A stretch of DNA of 64,000 nt from Limanda limanda. Taxonomy: Eukaryota > Chordata > Actinopteri > Pleuronectiformes > Pleuronectidae. Location of the stretch: positions 6,684,659 to 6,748,658 of the forward strand of contig NC_083638.1 of the NCBI RefSeq assembly GCF_963576545.1, written 5' to 3'. Under the pieces are notes generated by a model that had not been told where the DNA came from, did not search any database, and saw only the letters and a program-made list of their open reading frames with translations. Each line of letters begins with the position of its first letter. Position 1 is the first letter of the stretch. Positions 1 to 12,760 of the stretch are shown one piece after another. The position numbers and the translations under genes are program-made.

Positions 1-3000
1 TGCCAGGAGAACGTTACCTTTGGTGACATTTCTTTGAAAATGCATTTTCAGTTCCTCGTTTCATCTGTGCTGCTGTGCTTCGTTACCGTTTAAATCACTT
101 TAAATCACAATAAAACCGACTGAAATTATGATTCTGTGACGTCTCCTTTTATCGCCTCTGAAGATCATGAACGAGGGAGTGAGCTGCATCAGTTCTTGAA
201 AGCAAAATACAAAAGTTTCAGCTGCTTTATCTTTGTCTTGTTCGACAAACATAAGGCAGCAGTTTCCATTTTCCACCTGCTTCACCATCTCCTTCCGGTA
301 AGTATCACACAGAGATCCCGTAAATACACCGGTGTATGATTTTTTTCCCTTCCATTTAGTCTGTGAAATTACATCTGGAGGACATGAAAGGAAGAAGACA
401 ATGAGGAGGAGGCCATTTTAGACTCAACAACATCAGAATCGGCAGCGAGGAATTGAGTATGTGGCAGAGCAGCGTATTACCAGACTCTGTGAGAACCTGA
501 TGAATCCCAGCAGGATCCCAGTCAGTCTGTAAATCACTCTCTCTAAAAAATACTCATAACAAGCCCTGAAAGCAAATCATTGATAATGACTTCATAGAGA
601 ATTGCAGCCATAAAGCTTCCCCCCCCGCTAACACCGCAGCACAAATCGCAGGGATGGGCAACATCAAGACGTATTTTAAAAAGTAATGCTGGTGTAAACA
701 AAGGCTACGCTGAGCTGCACTGATGCTCCTCTGGTCTCCATCAGGAAGTGCTGAATAAACCGTGAGGCCACAGACTCGCCCACTCTACTTTCCATTTATA
801 AATTACAAGGTTATGTGAAGGTCAACTTTTTGTTACCTCCACAAAGAAGATTGTGTTTTCACCAAGATAAACTGGTACTTTAGATGGATTTGGCACAAAA
901 AAATGATTTCTACGAAACTTCCAGGTGAAAAGATGGGACATTTAACATTTTTAAAGTCCAAATCCGGATAATATTCATAAAATATATATTTTCAAGAAGT
1001 TCAAGGGAATAATTCATGAATTTTAATGAGCGCAACTGGTTGAGGTTACATGGGCTGTTGGCTCTCGGTGGAGGTTAGCGCTCGTCTGAGTGCTATTCCA
1101 GTTGATACTGTTGTAAAAACATGTTAATTAAACTTGCTTTAATCTTATATCAAGAGGGGGTAAATATTTATTACACCCTCACTGATATAAATGCGTCCGA
1201 CCACTTTTAGAAGAAGTTCTCAGCATAGCTAAGTATTTTTCTACAGGACCGTAAAATCAAGGCAACATATAAAGAGTGAATTGATGTTGACTCGTGAATA
1301 TTCAGTTTCTCAAAAGAGAGTTCATAAGAGCTGCTCTTAATCTTGAAGAGGGCAGAAAGAGACATTTCCTAGGTGTACTCTCACACATGCACAAAGTCCC
1401 ATCCCCCCTTCTTGGGATTACTCATCACCTCCTGATTACTTGTTTTATGTTTATTAGGGACCTGGGTCATTTTTTGAGTGTTGAGTGTAAATGTGAAGAA
1501 AGGCAACTGGACTTTCTTTTTAAAGAAATTTTAAGAAGCTCCTGCAGTTCTAACTGACTGAAGTTCAGGTCGACGACCTTAATGGCCCACGAGGTATCGA
1601 TAAGGTCATTCACACCTGGACCCAGAGGACCCACTAGTTGGCTGAAAGGTCAACTACATCCATGTTTAACATAATGACTCTCGAGATAAGCAACGACCCA
1701 AAGAGGTTAAATACCTGGAACTTCCCTCGGGTCAGTTCGGAGTGAAGCAGCCTCTCGGATGAGGTTCAGAGTTTTACAGTGAAACAGAGGAGACAGAACT
1801 CTGAGCTAGTAAAATGATAATGCTTGAGCTCCTTTGACCTTTGGGTTTCTGCACACGAGAGCATTTCTGCAACTCACACAAGTGTATTAGAAGCGGAGAA
1901 ATGTTTCTCATGATTTCCCTGCATGTAGCCACGACTTAAATGTCAGCGCGGCCCAGATGTCAGAGGAGCTCCCAGACTTCTTATTGACCACAGCTGACCC
2001 CGACTGTATGTGATTATGAGCGCCCTCGAACCTAGAGAGGACACTTCCCCCACATAGAGCTGGAAGAGAAAGAGACAAATCTGAAAAATGTCAACAATGG
2101 ACTATTCGTGTAACGCAGGCCGTGGCTTCATTTGCTCAACTATAACATTTGCATTTCAACCTTTTCATTTGGAAAGATGATTATATGCAAATGCAGTTTA
2201 GCAGGAGGAGGTGACAAACATTAGCGCTCTGATCCTTCCCGTGCCTCCTCGTCAGCATCTCCCTACTTGTACGACTCCCAAAACAAGACGTTGCATTAAA
2301 GGAATCCTTAATCCCTAATTGTTCATTACAAAGCCAAATCATGGCTTTCTTTATGGGTCATTTACTCAGTTAAACCGATCCGCTGCGCAGTATCGCCAAC
2401 ATGTACAACCTGCTGCTGTGGAAATCCCTTGATTGATGGCTGAGGGCTTTCTACATTTACCTCTGATTACCCCGGGCGGAGTTAAGCATGCAGGGACAAA
2501 TTCAATACATAACATTAACAGACATTTATTCAGGGCGGCACGGTGGTGCTTCACGGTGAAAAGGTTCCAGGCTCGAAGCTGCTGGTCGCTGTAGAGTTTC
2601 TCTATGTTCTCCCTGCGCCTGGTAGAGTTTACTCCGGATTCATCCCACCAGCCACAGACATGCAGCTTAGGCTAAGACTCTTAATTGCCTGTACTGCGAA
2701 CACCTCCCCTCAAAGGATAATCTGTAGCATGAATATTAAATGGACAAATCCATTCAAATTGAACTGCTACCTGAGATATTACCTTATAAATGCATTAATC
2801 AACAGGACTATTTAAAGGTTGATCTACTTTTATTATGCTGAATTCATTTCTCATTCCACGATGAAACCCATTACTGCGATGACATGGCACTACCACCTGG
2901 GTTCACTGGAGAATTAACTGTGATAACTATGGCTACAGCAGCCAATTGAGAACATGGGTGAGGATCTGTTCAGCTTCATGTTCAAATCATGGAGGTACAG

Positions 3001-5233
3001 TTCTTTCTAAATGTAGTTTGGTTGTAAAATCAACTCCATTTATGTGGTTTCAATTTAGTGAATGTCTGTAAACAAATCACTTAATACAAAGTTCAGCAAC
3101 TCTCTTTAGACAGTAACATTACAGATGTGTTGACCTTGGGTTTAACTCAATCCGCTGGTAATGGTGACTTTAGAGAGCTGAGGATAAATACGTCTAAGCT
3201 GAGAACATGTTGTGAGATTTATTCACAACACAAAGTTGACCTACTTGTGGTATTTTTTATGTGAACAGCAAGGAGTCCTGCAGCAGATGGTCCTACCTCC
3301 ATGACGCTGTCATCCCGGCATCATGGAGTCAGCGTGGGATCACATGACGAAACTGAACACGCAGAGTAACACAAAATCCACAGCACATTCTTCACAATGC
3401 TTGGAAACAACCAGACTGCACAACACGTGACCAGGGGAACAAGTGCTGCCTTCAATCTTCAGGGTGGTCACAGAAAAATAAGGATATGATAATTGTTTTT
3501 GTGCTGCTCTATCTAAAGTTCAGTGATACATATTGCAATGGGGTTAGTAGTTGTATTGATCAGATGATTATTCCCCTTCATGAATAAGTCACAGAGAAGA
3601 TAAACAAGGACATTGTGCATAATTCAAAAATAGGTATCCGTGCATCCTACTGGTTTATAAAACAGTTAGGGTTCCCTGATTGGAGTTCATACAGTGCACG
3701 TGCAAGCCTCTCTGATGCTTTATCATTTTTGAAAGCATCCAAACTTTAATTTTAACACCTTTGCACAAGCTCTGATAAATCCACTGAAACCGAGATTTAG
3801 GCAGTTTCCTTCTATAAACAGCGTGATCTCAGGCACTTGATGTCATCGTGTCATTGTTCGGTTCTTCATTTGAAGCACTTGATCGAGTTAACAGAGCAGA
3901 GTTTAGTCATAATTGGCCTCAAATTGACTCGAACATCTGGCGAAAAACCCGTTTTCTCACTGCAGTGGAGGGCAATATCGCCTGGTAAGCTTCACTATCT
4001 CTTCATCATCATTTTTCATGATCTTGTGATGTAATTAAAAAGCCCGCCCGTAGTTCAGAGCAGGAAAAACAAGCCTCGGCTGTGACCATGGTGTGACATT
4101 ACAGAGCCTCACCAGCCTGCTCTATGAAAATCCGTTTTTATACTGGAACCATAAACAGAAAAACTGCAATGAATATTTGCAAAATACACAAACAGTTGTG
4201 TGTTCTTGTAGAAAAAGTTTTTAAAAGCCATTAATGTTGATGAAAAATACCTTTATTGCTAATTGAGAAACTTTTGTGATGTCATTAAGATACCAGATGT
4301 CAATTTAATCACCTAGAAAGCTGAGGCAATGAAAATCTGCAGAAAAGTGTATTTACATATAACATGAGATGGAGTCAATAAATCTGTGGTTAGACACTGG
4401 TTTGAAGACTAGTCTAATATTTGGATATACGATTAATCAAAGTGTTTTTCAATATCTATAAAAATCCAGTGAAATTAACAAAGTGGCTGATACGTGATTT
4501 CATTTCATTTGTCACATTGTTGGCCTGTGGAACTTTTGTTTTGACGTTTCCTCTTCTGCCTTCTTCATGTTACGCCGCCGACGGCACAAAAAAACAAAGT
4601 TAACAATGAAAACATCCAACTTTAAATGACTTACAGGCAGCTGCCTGACTGCACGTTACATTTAATGAGCTGCTGGTTTGCTGTGGCTGTGTTTTAGTTT
4701 GTTTTTTCATTCCTGCAGATAACGATCCAAACGGTAAGATAATGTGGTGTCACATGTTGTCAGCCTAGCTACAGTGGCATTTGCCGGCACACACTTTTTT
4801 TTTTCTTCCCAAGCTGTCTGAGGCGTCAGCGGTAAATGTCAGATTTCCGTGTCAGCTCCTCGGCATCAAAGAGGAAAATCTTTTCAAATGAACTATTTCG
4901 TGCTGATGTTCAGGAAAACGGAAGAAGCAGTGAAAGAAAGACGACTTCTCAAGGCTCAATCGAGCTCAAAGACACAGCCCGGTGATTACAAAATAAAAAA
5001 CATATTCATGTCAGTGAATGTCCAGCTTTGACTAAGGGGAACAAGAGCCGCCCACTCAAAAAAATCACCATATGAAATGGAAAAGGCCAAGAAAGACGTT
5101 TAATTAGATTAAAACTCTTCTTTTATGATAATATACTGTCACACAAACCTAAAGAGAGAAGTAACGAGGTCGACTAGAGGGATTTTTATTTTTATGTGCC
5201 GCTTGTTGCCTCAACGACACTTCGGTGACTCAC
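1..5233 (-). other. luzp2: luzp2 intron after the last visible exon, partial
   Basis: This is non-coding DNA downstream (in the minus sense) of the exon ending at 5234. It begins with a good donor (gtgagt in the minus sense). I looked on the minus strand for the next expected luzp2 segment, a stretch around the conserved residues CGIHAEESKK, and did not find it, so that exon probably lies to the left of the window. Apart from the SINE-like fragment at 2533-2745, I see only AT-rich unique-looking sequence. The frames of 60-90 codons here have no splice context and no recognisable content. Confidence 0.7.
2533..2745 (+). repeat. tRNA-headed SINE-like repeat, degraded copy
   Basis: The copy starts with ggcggcacggtggtgc, the typical head of a dispersed teleost repeat with a tRNA-like 5' part. 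It continues through the recognisable blocks for 'tctatgttctccctgcgcc', 'acagacatgcagcttaggc' and 'ctcaaaggataa'. The same family occurs at 61615-61855 (plus) and 27410-27670 (minus). This copy is diverged and has lost most of the middle block and the (ATGG)n tail. Family recognition is from memory of fish genomes; internal similarity to the two other copies is visible directly. Confidence 0.75.
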
Positions 5234-5296
5234 CTCTTGCTGTAGATCCTTGATGATTTTGGTTTTTTTCTCCATCTCCACTTTGAGTAATTTAAT
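5234..5296 (-). CDS. luzp2: luzp2 coiled-coil exon (fourth visible exon)
   Basis: This 63-nt exon encodes 21 residues beginning IKLLKVEMEKK and ending KDLQQE. The acceptor in the minus sense is a pyrimidine tract plus ttcag, and the donor is gtgagt; both flanking introns are phase 0. The residues fit human LUZP2 ...INFLKTEVERKSKMIRDLQNE as I remember it, with conservative changes only. Leu4, Met8, Ile15 and Leu18 occupy a/d-like positions, continuing the coiled coil of the preceding exon. The exon is far too short to be called from an open frame alone; identity rests on the match, the in-frame joining with the other exons and the splice sites. LUZP2 is a poorly characterised leucine-zipper protein expressed mainly in brain, with a predicted N-terminal signal peptide; no catalytic role is known to me. 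Confidence 0.93.
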
Positions 5297-5551
5297 CTGA
5301 AGACAGAAAGGCACAAAAACAGAGAGGATGAGAGTACATCTACAGCCTCACTGTGTTATTTTCCATTCACTGAACATATTTAATGAAGGTTATGGACGTG
5401 GAGTTTGCCTATTTAAGCAGAGTACGTGAAATTAAATGCATTGAATGAAGGCAATTATGACAATTATCAGAAGGCAGCGCCGGGATCTGATTCACCGTCG
5501 TCCAGTGGTAAAGGAGAAGAAGGGGGGGGAGTGGGATGAAAAAAATAACAA

Positions 5552-5650
5552 TTAGGGCTGCAAGATTAATCGTATTAAAATCTTGATTCACACCGATGTG
5601 TGATTTCTAACTGACGACAACTCTGCTGCATTTTAATGAGGGACATCAGC
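5552..5650. repeat. single-ended hAT-type repeat fragment
   Basis: The sequence begins tagggctgcaagattaatcg, the characteristic end of abundant teleost hAT-derived elements, followed by an attaatcg-rich tract and the block 'cttgattcacaccgat'. I could not find the matching inverted end nearby, so this looks like a truncated copy. The right boundary is approximate. Confidence 0.5.
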
Positions 5651-7769
5651 TGCATCGAAACAAGCGCCCCTAAGTTCACCAAAGTATAATTTCACGCAAA
5701 GCCACACTGCGGAATGACTTGGCCACAGGAAGCCAATGTTTTATTTGCACAGAATGGAAGTGAACAGGAGGCAAAGACAAATCTTTCCTTTCTCCCTCAA
5801 CCAATGGCAACGCAGCGTTTCCCCACATGATGCAGAGCCGTAGAAAAGGGGCAGTGAAATTGTGAAATTGAAAAGAGAGCTGAGAATGAGTGAGAGAAAA
5901 GTTAATAAAATAAATGCATTGAGAAAGAGCTGATGAGGGAAGAGGGAATCATGATCTCATTTCTTAGCATGACCATTGTGGTTTTCATGGAACAATCTTT
6001 AAATCATGAAATGCATTAAATGTTTTAAAATAGAGATTTGAGTCATGACTCCCTGGAGCTCCAAGCCCATTAACAGTGAACACTGAACAAGTAAATCTTT
6101 AAAATTACAAACATTTACCTTCACATTTTTAGGGTATTTACATCAGCAAATGATTCATAAACTGACAGAGGAAAATAAATCCCTTTTTATTCTAACATTT
6201 CTTTACTCTGGAGGGGGGGGGGGGGCGGTGGTGAAACTCAAAGTCACATTTTTTCATCCCGGCTTTGGAGTGAGTGCACCCGAGGGAACTGTAAACTAGA
6301 CGGCAACGGTTGACTCACGTCCCCAGACCGGGCACGATAACATCAAAGGTCATGTTCAGTCACTGTAGCTACACAGCCCCGGAGAAAATTATAAAATAAA
6401 AAATATATAAAGCTTTAAAAAACAGGGAGAAAAGAACCTCCTGGTGCAGCATTAACTCATTTGTTCATCACTGTAATCACATAAGGGATGGTAAATTATA
6501 GAACATGCTTGTGTTGTATATGCATATGTGTTTGTGATTGTACGTCAAGCAGCAAAACTAGGGTTTGTCTTTGATTTATCATCTTTAATCTCAGCCTAGA
6601 AGCAGTGTTGGTACGTTTACATTGAGGCTGTTAATCCAGGCTCCTTCTTTAAAATGAACATTGCTCCTCATAAAGTGGCCCCTCACTGCAGTGAAAGTTA
6701 AAAACTCTCTTTTTGAGGTCGACCACCCATCAAGCCGTTAAAGACTTTTAAAAAACCTCCATCACACGTTGCATTTCCTCTGGTGTCCTACAGAGTTGGT
6801 TTATCTTAACAGATGTCCAGAAATGGTCCCCGATTCTCCGCCTGCAGGAGCTAACACCTCGTTTATTCCTCCAGGGGAGAAGCTGCCTCTTTCTCCACTG
6901 CGTGTCGGATTCCGGGGCCCGTATGTTTATCATGTCACAGTTTTATCTTTGTTTATCACGTCCCTTTCATCAGGAGCTCAGCGTGGCTCGCCGGTGCAGA
7001 CCTGTATCTGGTGTTCAGCAGCCAGACAGACGTTCAAACACAAACTTCAGACGTCAAGCTGCTGCCGAGAGCTGCTATATGTGACTTAAAGAAAGAAATC
7101 TATCTGTGTGTGTGAGAGGAAGATAGACCCAGAGATATATCCCTCTCTCTTTCTGTTGTGTGTCCTTACGAGAGGTCATCCAGTGAGTCAAGGGGACAAG
7201 GAGGGGAGGATTCACGGGGCTGGTGACCTCAGACCAGGAGTGGACCCCAGGGAGCAGAGAGCTCCACCAGTGGACCCACAGCCCCGGGCGGAGCATGATA
7301 GCATCAAGGTTCATGTTTCAGTCAACACCACTGCCACAGGGAAGGGATGGAGGAGAGAGAAAATAGCAAACACATCTCAGTGCAGCTTGTAGTGTTTTGT
7401 AAAAATAAGTCAAACATAGGGGAAATATTGTAGAAGCTTCTTTACATTAGCAGTTCAGCAGTTTGTTAAGTGAAAATTGTGGATTTAATTGTGATGTATA
7501 TATGTATATAATGGTTAATGATAATTGGTGCTCAGGCCTTAATAATATATGACTTAAACCTATAGAAAATTAAATTAGCTTAATTGTTGAGCTGGACAGG
7601 ATGTAGCTATGACAATTTACTCCTGAAATATAAATATGGTCTATAGTAGTCATGGTGATTCTTGTTAATTGATTCATTAATGAATTGATCCATGGTTAAA
7701 AAAACAAAACAGTTTTAAAAAGTGATTTAATTAGTGATACAATGTTTGAAAATGTATCAAACAACAAAA

Positions 7770-7995
7770 TTCTCTGCAGTCACTCAGGGACCTCTGTAAA
7801 TGCTAACATCTGTATGCTAACATGTTAGCAGGTAATGTTTACCTCATTCACATGTTAATTCATCATGTTAGCCTGGTATCATTGGCTGAACACTAAGCAC
7901 AAAGAGCAGCTGAGGCTAATAGCAATATCATTTTGTATTTTCTCAATGTGTGTGTTCACCAAATATCATAATAATCTATTGTGGAGCTTTTCGGT
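7770..7995. repeat. decayed 'gctaacatg' teleost dispersed repeat
   Basis: It contains repeated gctaacatg/catgttagc words, then a block 'agcacaaagagcagctgagg' and 'accaaatatcataa'. This is a familiar but unnamed (by me) dispersed repeat in fish introns. Related words occur at 51265-51362. It is heavily diverged, boundaries are approximate and no coding content is seen. Confidence 0.55.
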
Positions 7996-8502
7996 CTCGC
8001 GACCACCACCAACTGCTCGATGATATTAACATCTGTAAAGCCACACTATTCACTCGCTCTAGTTGAATACCGTTGAATTGAATTTTAATATGTATTTTCT
8101 GCATAAATCACTAAAAAACACTCCCACACCCAAACACCTCCCTCACACAGAGTCCTGTTGGTTGGACTTCCAATGCTCAACACATTATCCTATTCTTCCA
8201 TCTTCTCCTCCATCCGTGCTTTTTATGATCTCTGCACGTCAGAAGCTGCGATAAACATTTTCATTTCCGCGAGCGAGGCGCCTCTAACGTTCCTCATGTT
8301 GATTCTCTGTGGATGTTTTTATTTTACAAGCCTTGTTCTCCCACTGAACGCCGAGCGGACACGGATTGGAAGCAGATAGGGCGTTTCACTGCTCTGCTGA
8401 ACGACTGTGGCATTTGCATGACGCCTACGTGGTGGTTTTAATCTCGGAGCTCGGCGGTTGTTACGAGTTCCATCTAACAAAACATAAATGTCAAACTCAA
8501 AT

Positions 8503-8505
<3 letters not shown>

Positions 8506-8533
<28 letters not shown>
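8506..8533 (+). repeat. poly-A tract, 28 A
   Basis: This is an uninterrupted run of 28 A. It is not preceded by a recognisable retrotransposon body, so I treat it as a simple repeat rather than a retroposed tail. Confidence 0.95.
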
Positions 8534-9813
8534 CAGCGACTGGGATTTGTCACTGGTTGGAGGAAAATGGCACGAATGTCACTTGAGATGTTAGCGAGCT
8601 ATTGTTTATCTCGCCGAGCGCACACGACTGTGATTGTCGATCATTATGTCACAGACAAACCCCCCCGACTCTGCATGAGAAGCCAGGACAAGCTTTTCAT
8701 TAGCGTGCACGGGAAAATCCCCTCAATCCATTCCTGCAGCCGCCAGGGCGTCATGGTGATGTGTCATTTACTGGTTTGGTGACAGAACATGAATAGTTTG
8801 AAGACACAAATGTAGGACAACACAATATGGCCTAAACGAATATAATATGATGACGGAAATATAGAAACTACACAAGCATGAGGGATTCTGCTTTTATAGT
8901 TTTCACCTTAAATATAGGCTGTAGCTGCCAAAACAAATCAGACTCAACTCTTTTATTCATGTTATTTACTTTCAAGTGTTAAACACCCTCTAAGATATTG
9001 ATGAAACACTTTTAAACAACTTAATCTCACACACCAAATTGAGCTTCTTAATCCAAGTAGTGGTTGAAACATGTATAATGCATAAGGATAAATTATTGAT
9101 ACGATGTGAATGACAGCTGAGTCGTGGGGATGTCACTCTTGACAGTGACGTGATGCGACCTGCCAGAAAGAAAAAAGACGTTTCACACTGTTGGATTTGT
9201 TGAAACTGCAGAAACACTCGGTTTGAAAGTTTAAAACCGATTTGCAGCTTTTCTGTTTCTTTACATATTGATGACAAACGTAAAATATTTGGCGTTTGCT
9301 CTATCGGTCAAACTGAATTTGCGATTTTCGCGATGTAACCACGGGTTCTGGGAAATGGTGCTCTCCATTTTTAACTATTTTCCGAGATGAGTGATGAGCT
9401 GAAATTGAATTGTCCAGATTGTCCAGAAGATACCTGTGAGAAATTTAATTAGAAGCAAATTGAGAGTTGATGGGGCATCGCAGGGGGAAAGATGGACATG
9501 TAGATATTGTAGATGGAGAGACGGATACATACATAATAGATAAGTACATGTTCTGGGGTTATAATGGCTTTGTCCAATTTTAGTCAATTTAACGCCGAGG
9601 CTGGGAGGAGACAAATCCTTCGCTCTGTTTTTCTGAGAGTTTCAATTATGTGTCGAGACAAGGGGGCGAGAGAGGAGGTGAGAGAGGAGGAGAGAGAGGC
9701 GGCTGCCGCGTAACGAGCAGGGATCACCGGGGGGGGGGGGTGTGTGTGTGTGACAGGTGACGCGGTTGGTTAGAGGAGACCGGATGCTGATGGTCAGGTC
9801 GACGCTGTCTTAC

Positions 9814-9895
9814 CGTGGCCTGCTGCTTCTCCGCTCGCTCATTTGCCTCATCCAGCTGCTTCTGCAGGGCTGCCTGGAGGGACTTCATCTCCTCT
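9814..9895 (-). CDS. luzp2: luzp2 coiled-coil exon (third visible exon)
   Basis: This 82-nt exon has acceptor ...cttgacag and donor gtaaga in the minus sense. Its first base completes an Arg codon split with the exon at 14056-14126 (phase 2 intron). The 27 whole codons read EEMKSLQAALQKQLDEAN then ERAEKQQAT and end in phase 0. The core (K/R)EEMKSLQ-AL-QL-E--EKAEK-QAT is the most conserved block of vertebrate LUZP2 as I recall it. Leu6, Leu10 and Leu14 show 4-residue spacing typical of the packing face of a two-stranded coiled coil. No stop, frameshift or odd codon use is seen. A poly-G run (9909-9923) lies only 13 bases from the acceptor, so in the minus sense it is a C-run that serves as part of the pyrimidine tract. 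Confidence 0.95.
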
Positions 9896-10246
9896 CTGTC
9901 AAGTGAAAGGGGGGGGGGGGGGGAGAGAGAGAGAAACACTGGGTTAACACATCCTCCTCACGCTCCTCTCTCAGGTCTCCAGCGCTCTGCCACCGAGCAG
10001 CTTCCTTAAACATGTCCAGAGACACTTTGCACATCAGGACCAGAACTGAGGAAAAACAGTTTTCAGTCTTTTATCTTCTCTGGAAAAAGACGTTTAGTTA
10101 ATTTTAGTTTTTAATTGTTTACACATAGAATTTGTGTTTTCATATCCACAAATGTCCGGCCTTTAAAATAAATGTGCAATAATTATCATTGTGTCAATCA
10201 CACACACACAATGACTCTGAAGTCATTCACGATTTTAGAAGAGATT

Positions 10247-10510
10247 CATGTTTCAGATGTTTGGGATCAACTGGATCAGGTTGTTCTCTCTTTTTAAAAT
10301 GTGGTTTCAGTATTGGTAGGATTTCAAAATGGATCCCCGACATCCTGAAACAGACTTGGAAGCGATCAGGATAATTTTTTAGCTCCTTAATCAGAAGATG
10401 AAATTCTAGTTGTTCCTAACCGCTTCTCAGGATTTAATTGACCCAATATTTCCTTTTTCTTGTCTCAAGAAGTGAGGACCACAAAATCTTCCTCACTGCT
10501 AAACTCCATT
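10247..10510 (+). repeat. dispersed repeat, copy 1 of a pair
   Basis: It shares an extended, gapped but obvious similarity with 34022-34296 in the same orientation. Shared words include 'agacttggaagcga', 'ctcctt/gg atcagaag', 'gcttctcagga', 'gacccaat' and 'accacaaaatc'. The family is not one I can name. No ends or target duplications are visible, so boundaries are those of the similarity only. Confidence 0.7.
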
Positions 10511-11697
10511 TAATCTCCTACAGCAAATTTTCAGAACACATTTAAATATGTGGGAAAAATATAGACTTGGTGTGCAAAGTGATTTTTTAGTGGATAAAAT
10601 AAGGTTCATGTAAATTTAGAGCCTTAAAATTATAGTTTTAAGGCAAAAATATCTTGAATATTGAGTAAATGCTGAAGTCAAGTTTCACATATTCAGTCAA
10701 AAAGCATTAATTTCACAATAATATTAAACTGTTCACTCCAGTCGTTGTTGTCATTCATTATTGCAGCTTCCATAATGAATGACGGCACCATTAGCACATC
10801 ATTAACTGCACAATTAGCGGTTGACGGACGTATTTGTTGCTAAACTGACGAACAAATCTGCTGTAAACTGCTTTTGTTGAATTGTTCAAGCCTCATTTAC
10901 ACGTTCACACGTTTAAACTAATTGATTTGGCATGAACGTTTTCCTCTGTGCTTTCAAAACAGTTGTCACATGCATTTGTTTTTCCTTAATCCCCGAAACA
11001 ATTCCACATTCATTGGTGTTTTTGTGACAGTGTTTGAGATGTAAAGGCTCAGGTGCTGCCAGTTTTTCTTAAGAAGAGCAGATACATGAAGCATCATAAA
11101 TGAAAAGCGCTTCTTTGTTCTAGGTCAATGAGAAGATCACAGTATGTGTATTTCCTACGTAGCATTACCCAGTGGCCTATGAGCACTCGGAGCACTCAAC
11201 ATAGATTTTATTCATGCTGTATGAAGACTGGCGCCGCATTCATTATTTGTTTAACATAATGTGTTAATAAATTAAGATGCGATGGGTGTTCTGTGCTGTT
11301 TGATGCCCCTGTGAACACATAACAGCAACGCACACTGAATTATAAATCAAGTGGGCAACTGATGTGGGTCAATGGTTTAAAAATAAAAATAAACGCTTGT
11401 TGAAATCACGTCACCAGGCGGCAGAGTGAATCAGAGATAACAGAGTGTTTACTGTTTGTGAGCTGAAAGCGTGAGAGAACGAGAGGTGGAAAGAATCCAA
11501 GAGCTCAACAGGCCGATTCTCCTTTGCATGATTTTAAAGGCCAGTGGTCTTGTCTCTTGGCAGAAGTTCAGCCCGGCAAAAAACGTTTTTATTTCTTCAC
11601 AGTGACCTGACCAACCACCACCACCGCTGCTGCTTTGGCATTTCATTTAAATTCCCATCTCCTGCATCCACGGCTTTTTGTATAAACAAGATCATAA

Positions 11698-12760
11698 CCA
11701 CCCGAGCTGCCAAAAAGTGGGACAGCACAAGTGAGATTGACGTCCCTTGAAGGCGCAGAGCGGCGAGCGGGAGACAAACAGGTCGACAGCACGTTAAATC
11801 ACAGCTGGATTCAGTTTTCTTTTTTTACTTTTTCTGCGGCCGATCAGCGATAAAGACTCAGACGTCTGTAGAAGCGTCTATCTCCAATATTCAGTGAGGA
11901 AACTTTTAAATATCATAAAATTCCAAACACTAGCCTGCTGGATTTGTTTCAGGATCATGGGAAACATCCACTGTTCAGCTGTGTTTCATATTTTTCAGTA
12001 GGAGCTCCATTAAGTACTATTTACATACTGTTGCTTTAATGCAAAGTATTGACAACAATTCAAGGTCGACAGCACGTTAAATCACAGCTGAATTCAGTTT
12101 TCTTTTTTACTTTTTCTGCTGCAGATCAGCGAAAAAGACTCAGAAGTCTATAGAAGTGTTTATCTTCAATATTCAGTGGAGGAATCTTTTAAATCTCATA
12201 AAATTCTAAACAGCAGTTTGTTGGATTTGTTTCAGGATCATTGGAAACATCCACTGTTCAGTTGTGTTTCAGATGTTTCAGTCAGATCTATTAAAAATAC
12301 AATTTTCATCGTGTTGCTTTAATGCAAAGTATTGACAGCGATTACTTTGAGATTTTCACGCCGTTGTGTTTTTAAAACTCTGAATTTAACATCACTGCCC
12401 GAGCTGCCGGAGAAACTGGGACATTGAATGTAAACCTGACGTCCCTTGAAGGCACAGAGCGGCGAGCGGGAGACAAACAGGTCGACAGCACGTTAAATCA
12501 CAGCTGGATTCAGTTTTCTTCTTTACTTTTTCTGCTGCCGATCAGCGAAAAAGACTGAGACGTCTAAAGAAGCGTCTATCTCCAATATTCAGTGAGGAAA
12601 CTTTTAAATATCATAAAATTCTAAACAGTAGTTTGGTGGATTTGTTTCAGGATCATGGGAAACCACTGTTCAGTTGTGTTTCTGATTTACAGTCAGATAT
12701 TTACAGTATTGTCAACAATTACAGGTTGACAGGACGTTAAATCACAGGTGAATTCAGTTT
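11698..12760 (+). repeat. complex tandem repeat, about 3.5 sub-units
   Basis: A block beginning ggtcgacagcacgttaaatc recurs at 11781, 12064, 12480 and (as ggttgacaggacgtt) 12724. Each copy is followed by a pyrimidine-rich stretch, 'gatcagcgaaaaagactcag', 'caatattcagtg', 'ggatttgtttcaggatcat' and, in the first two, 'gctttaatgcaaagtattgac'. A second module, 'gagctgcc ... gacgtcccttgaaggc ... agagcggcgagcgggagac', precedes the copies at 11781 and 12480 only, giving a higher-order period of about 697 bp. A diverged piece of the same unit ('ctttaatgcagagtattgac') appears at about 19960-20020. It is non-coding and inside an intron. Confidence 0.85.

Larger units (their letters stand above)
5297..9813 (-). 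other. luzp2: luzp2 intron (4.5 kb)
   Basis: The intron runs from donor gtaaga next to 9814 to the acceptor at 5297 in the minus sense, phase 0. It carries a hAT terminal fragment (about 5552-5650), a decayed teleost repeat (about 7770-7995), a 13-G run (6213-6225), a 28-A run (8506-8533) and a 12-G run (9729-9740) followed by a short TG repeat. Nothing else in it looks coding on either strand; the longest frame (8366-8782, plus) crosses the poly-A tract and is spurious. Confidence 0.85.

Noticed and set aside
8366..8782. 138-codon plus-strand frame
   Set aside because: It runs through a 28-A tract coding poly-Lys and has no recognisable content.
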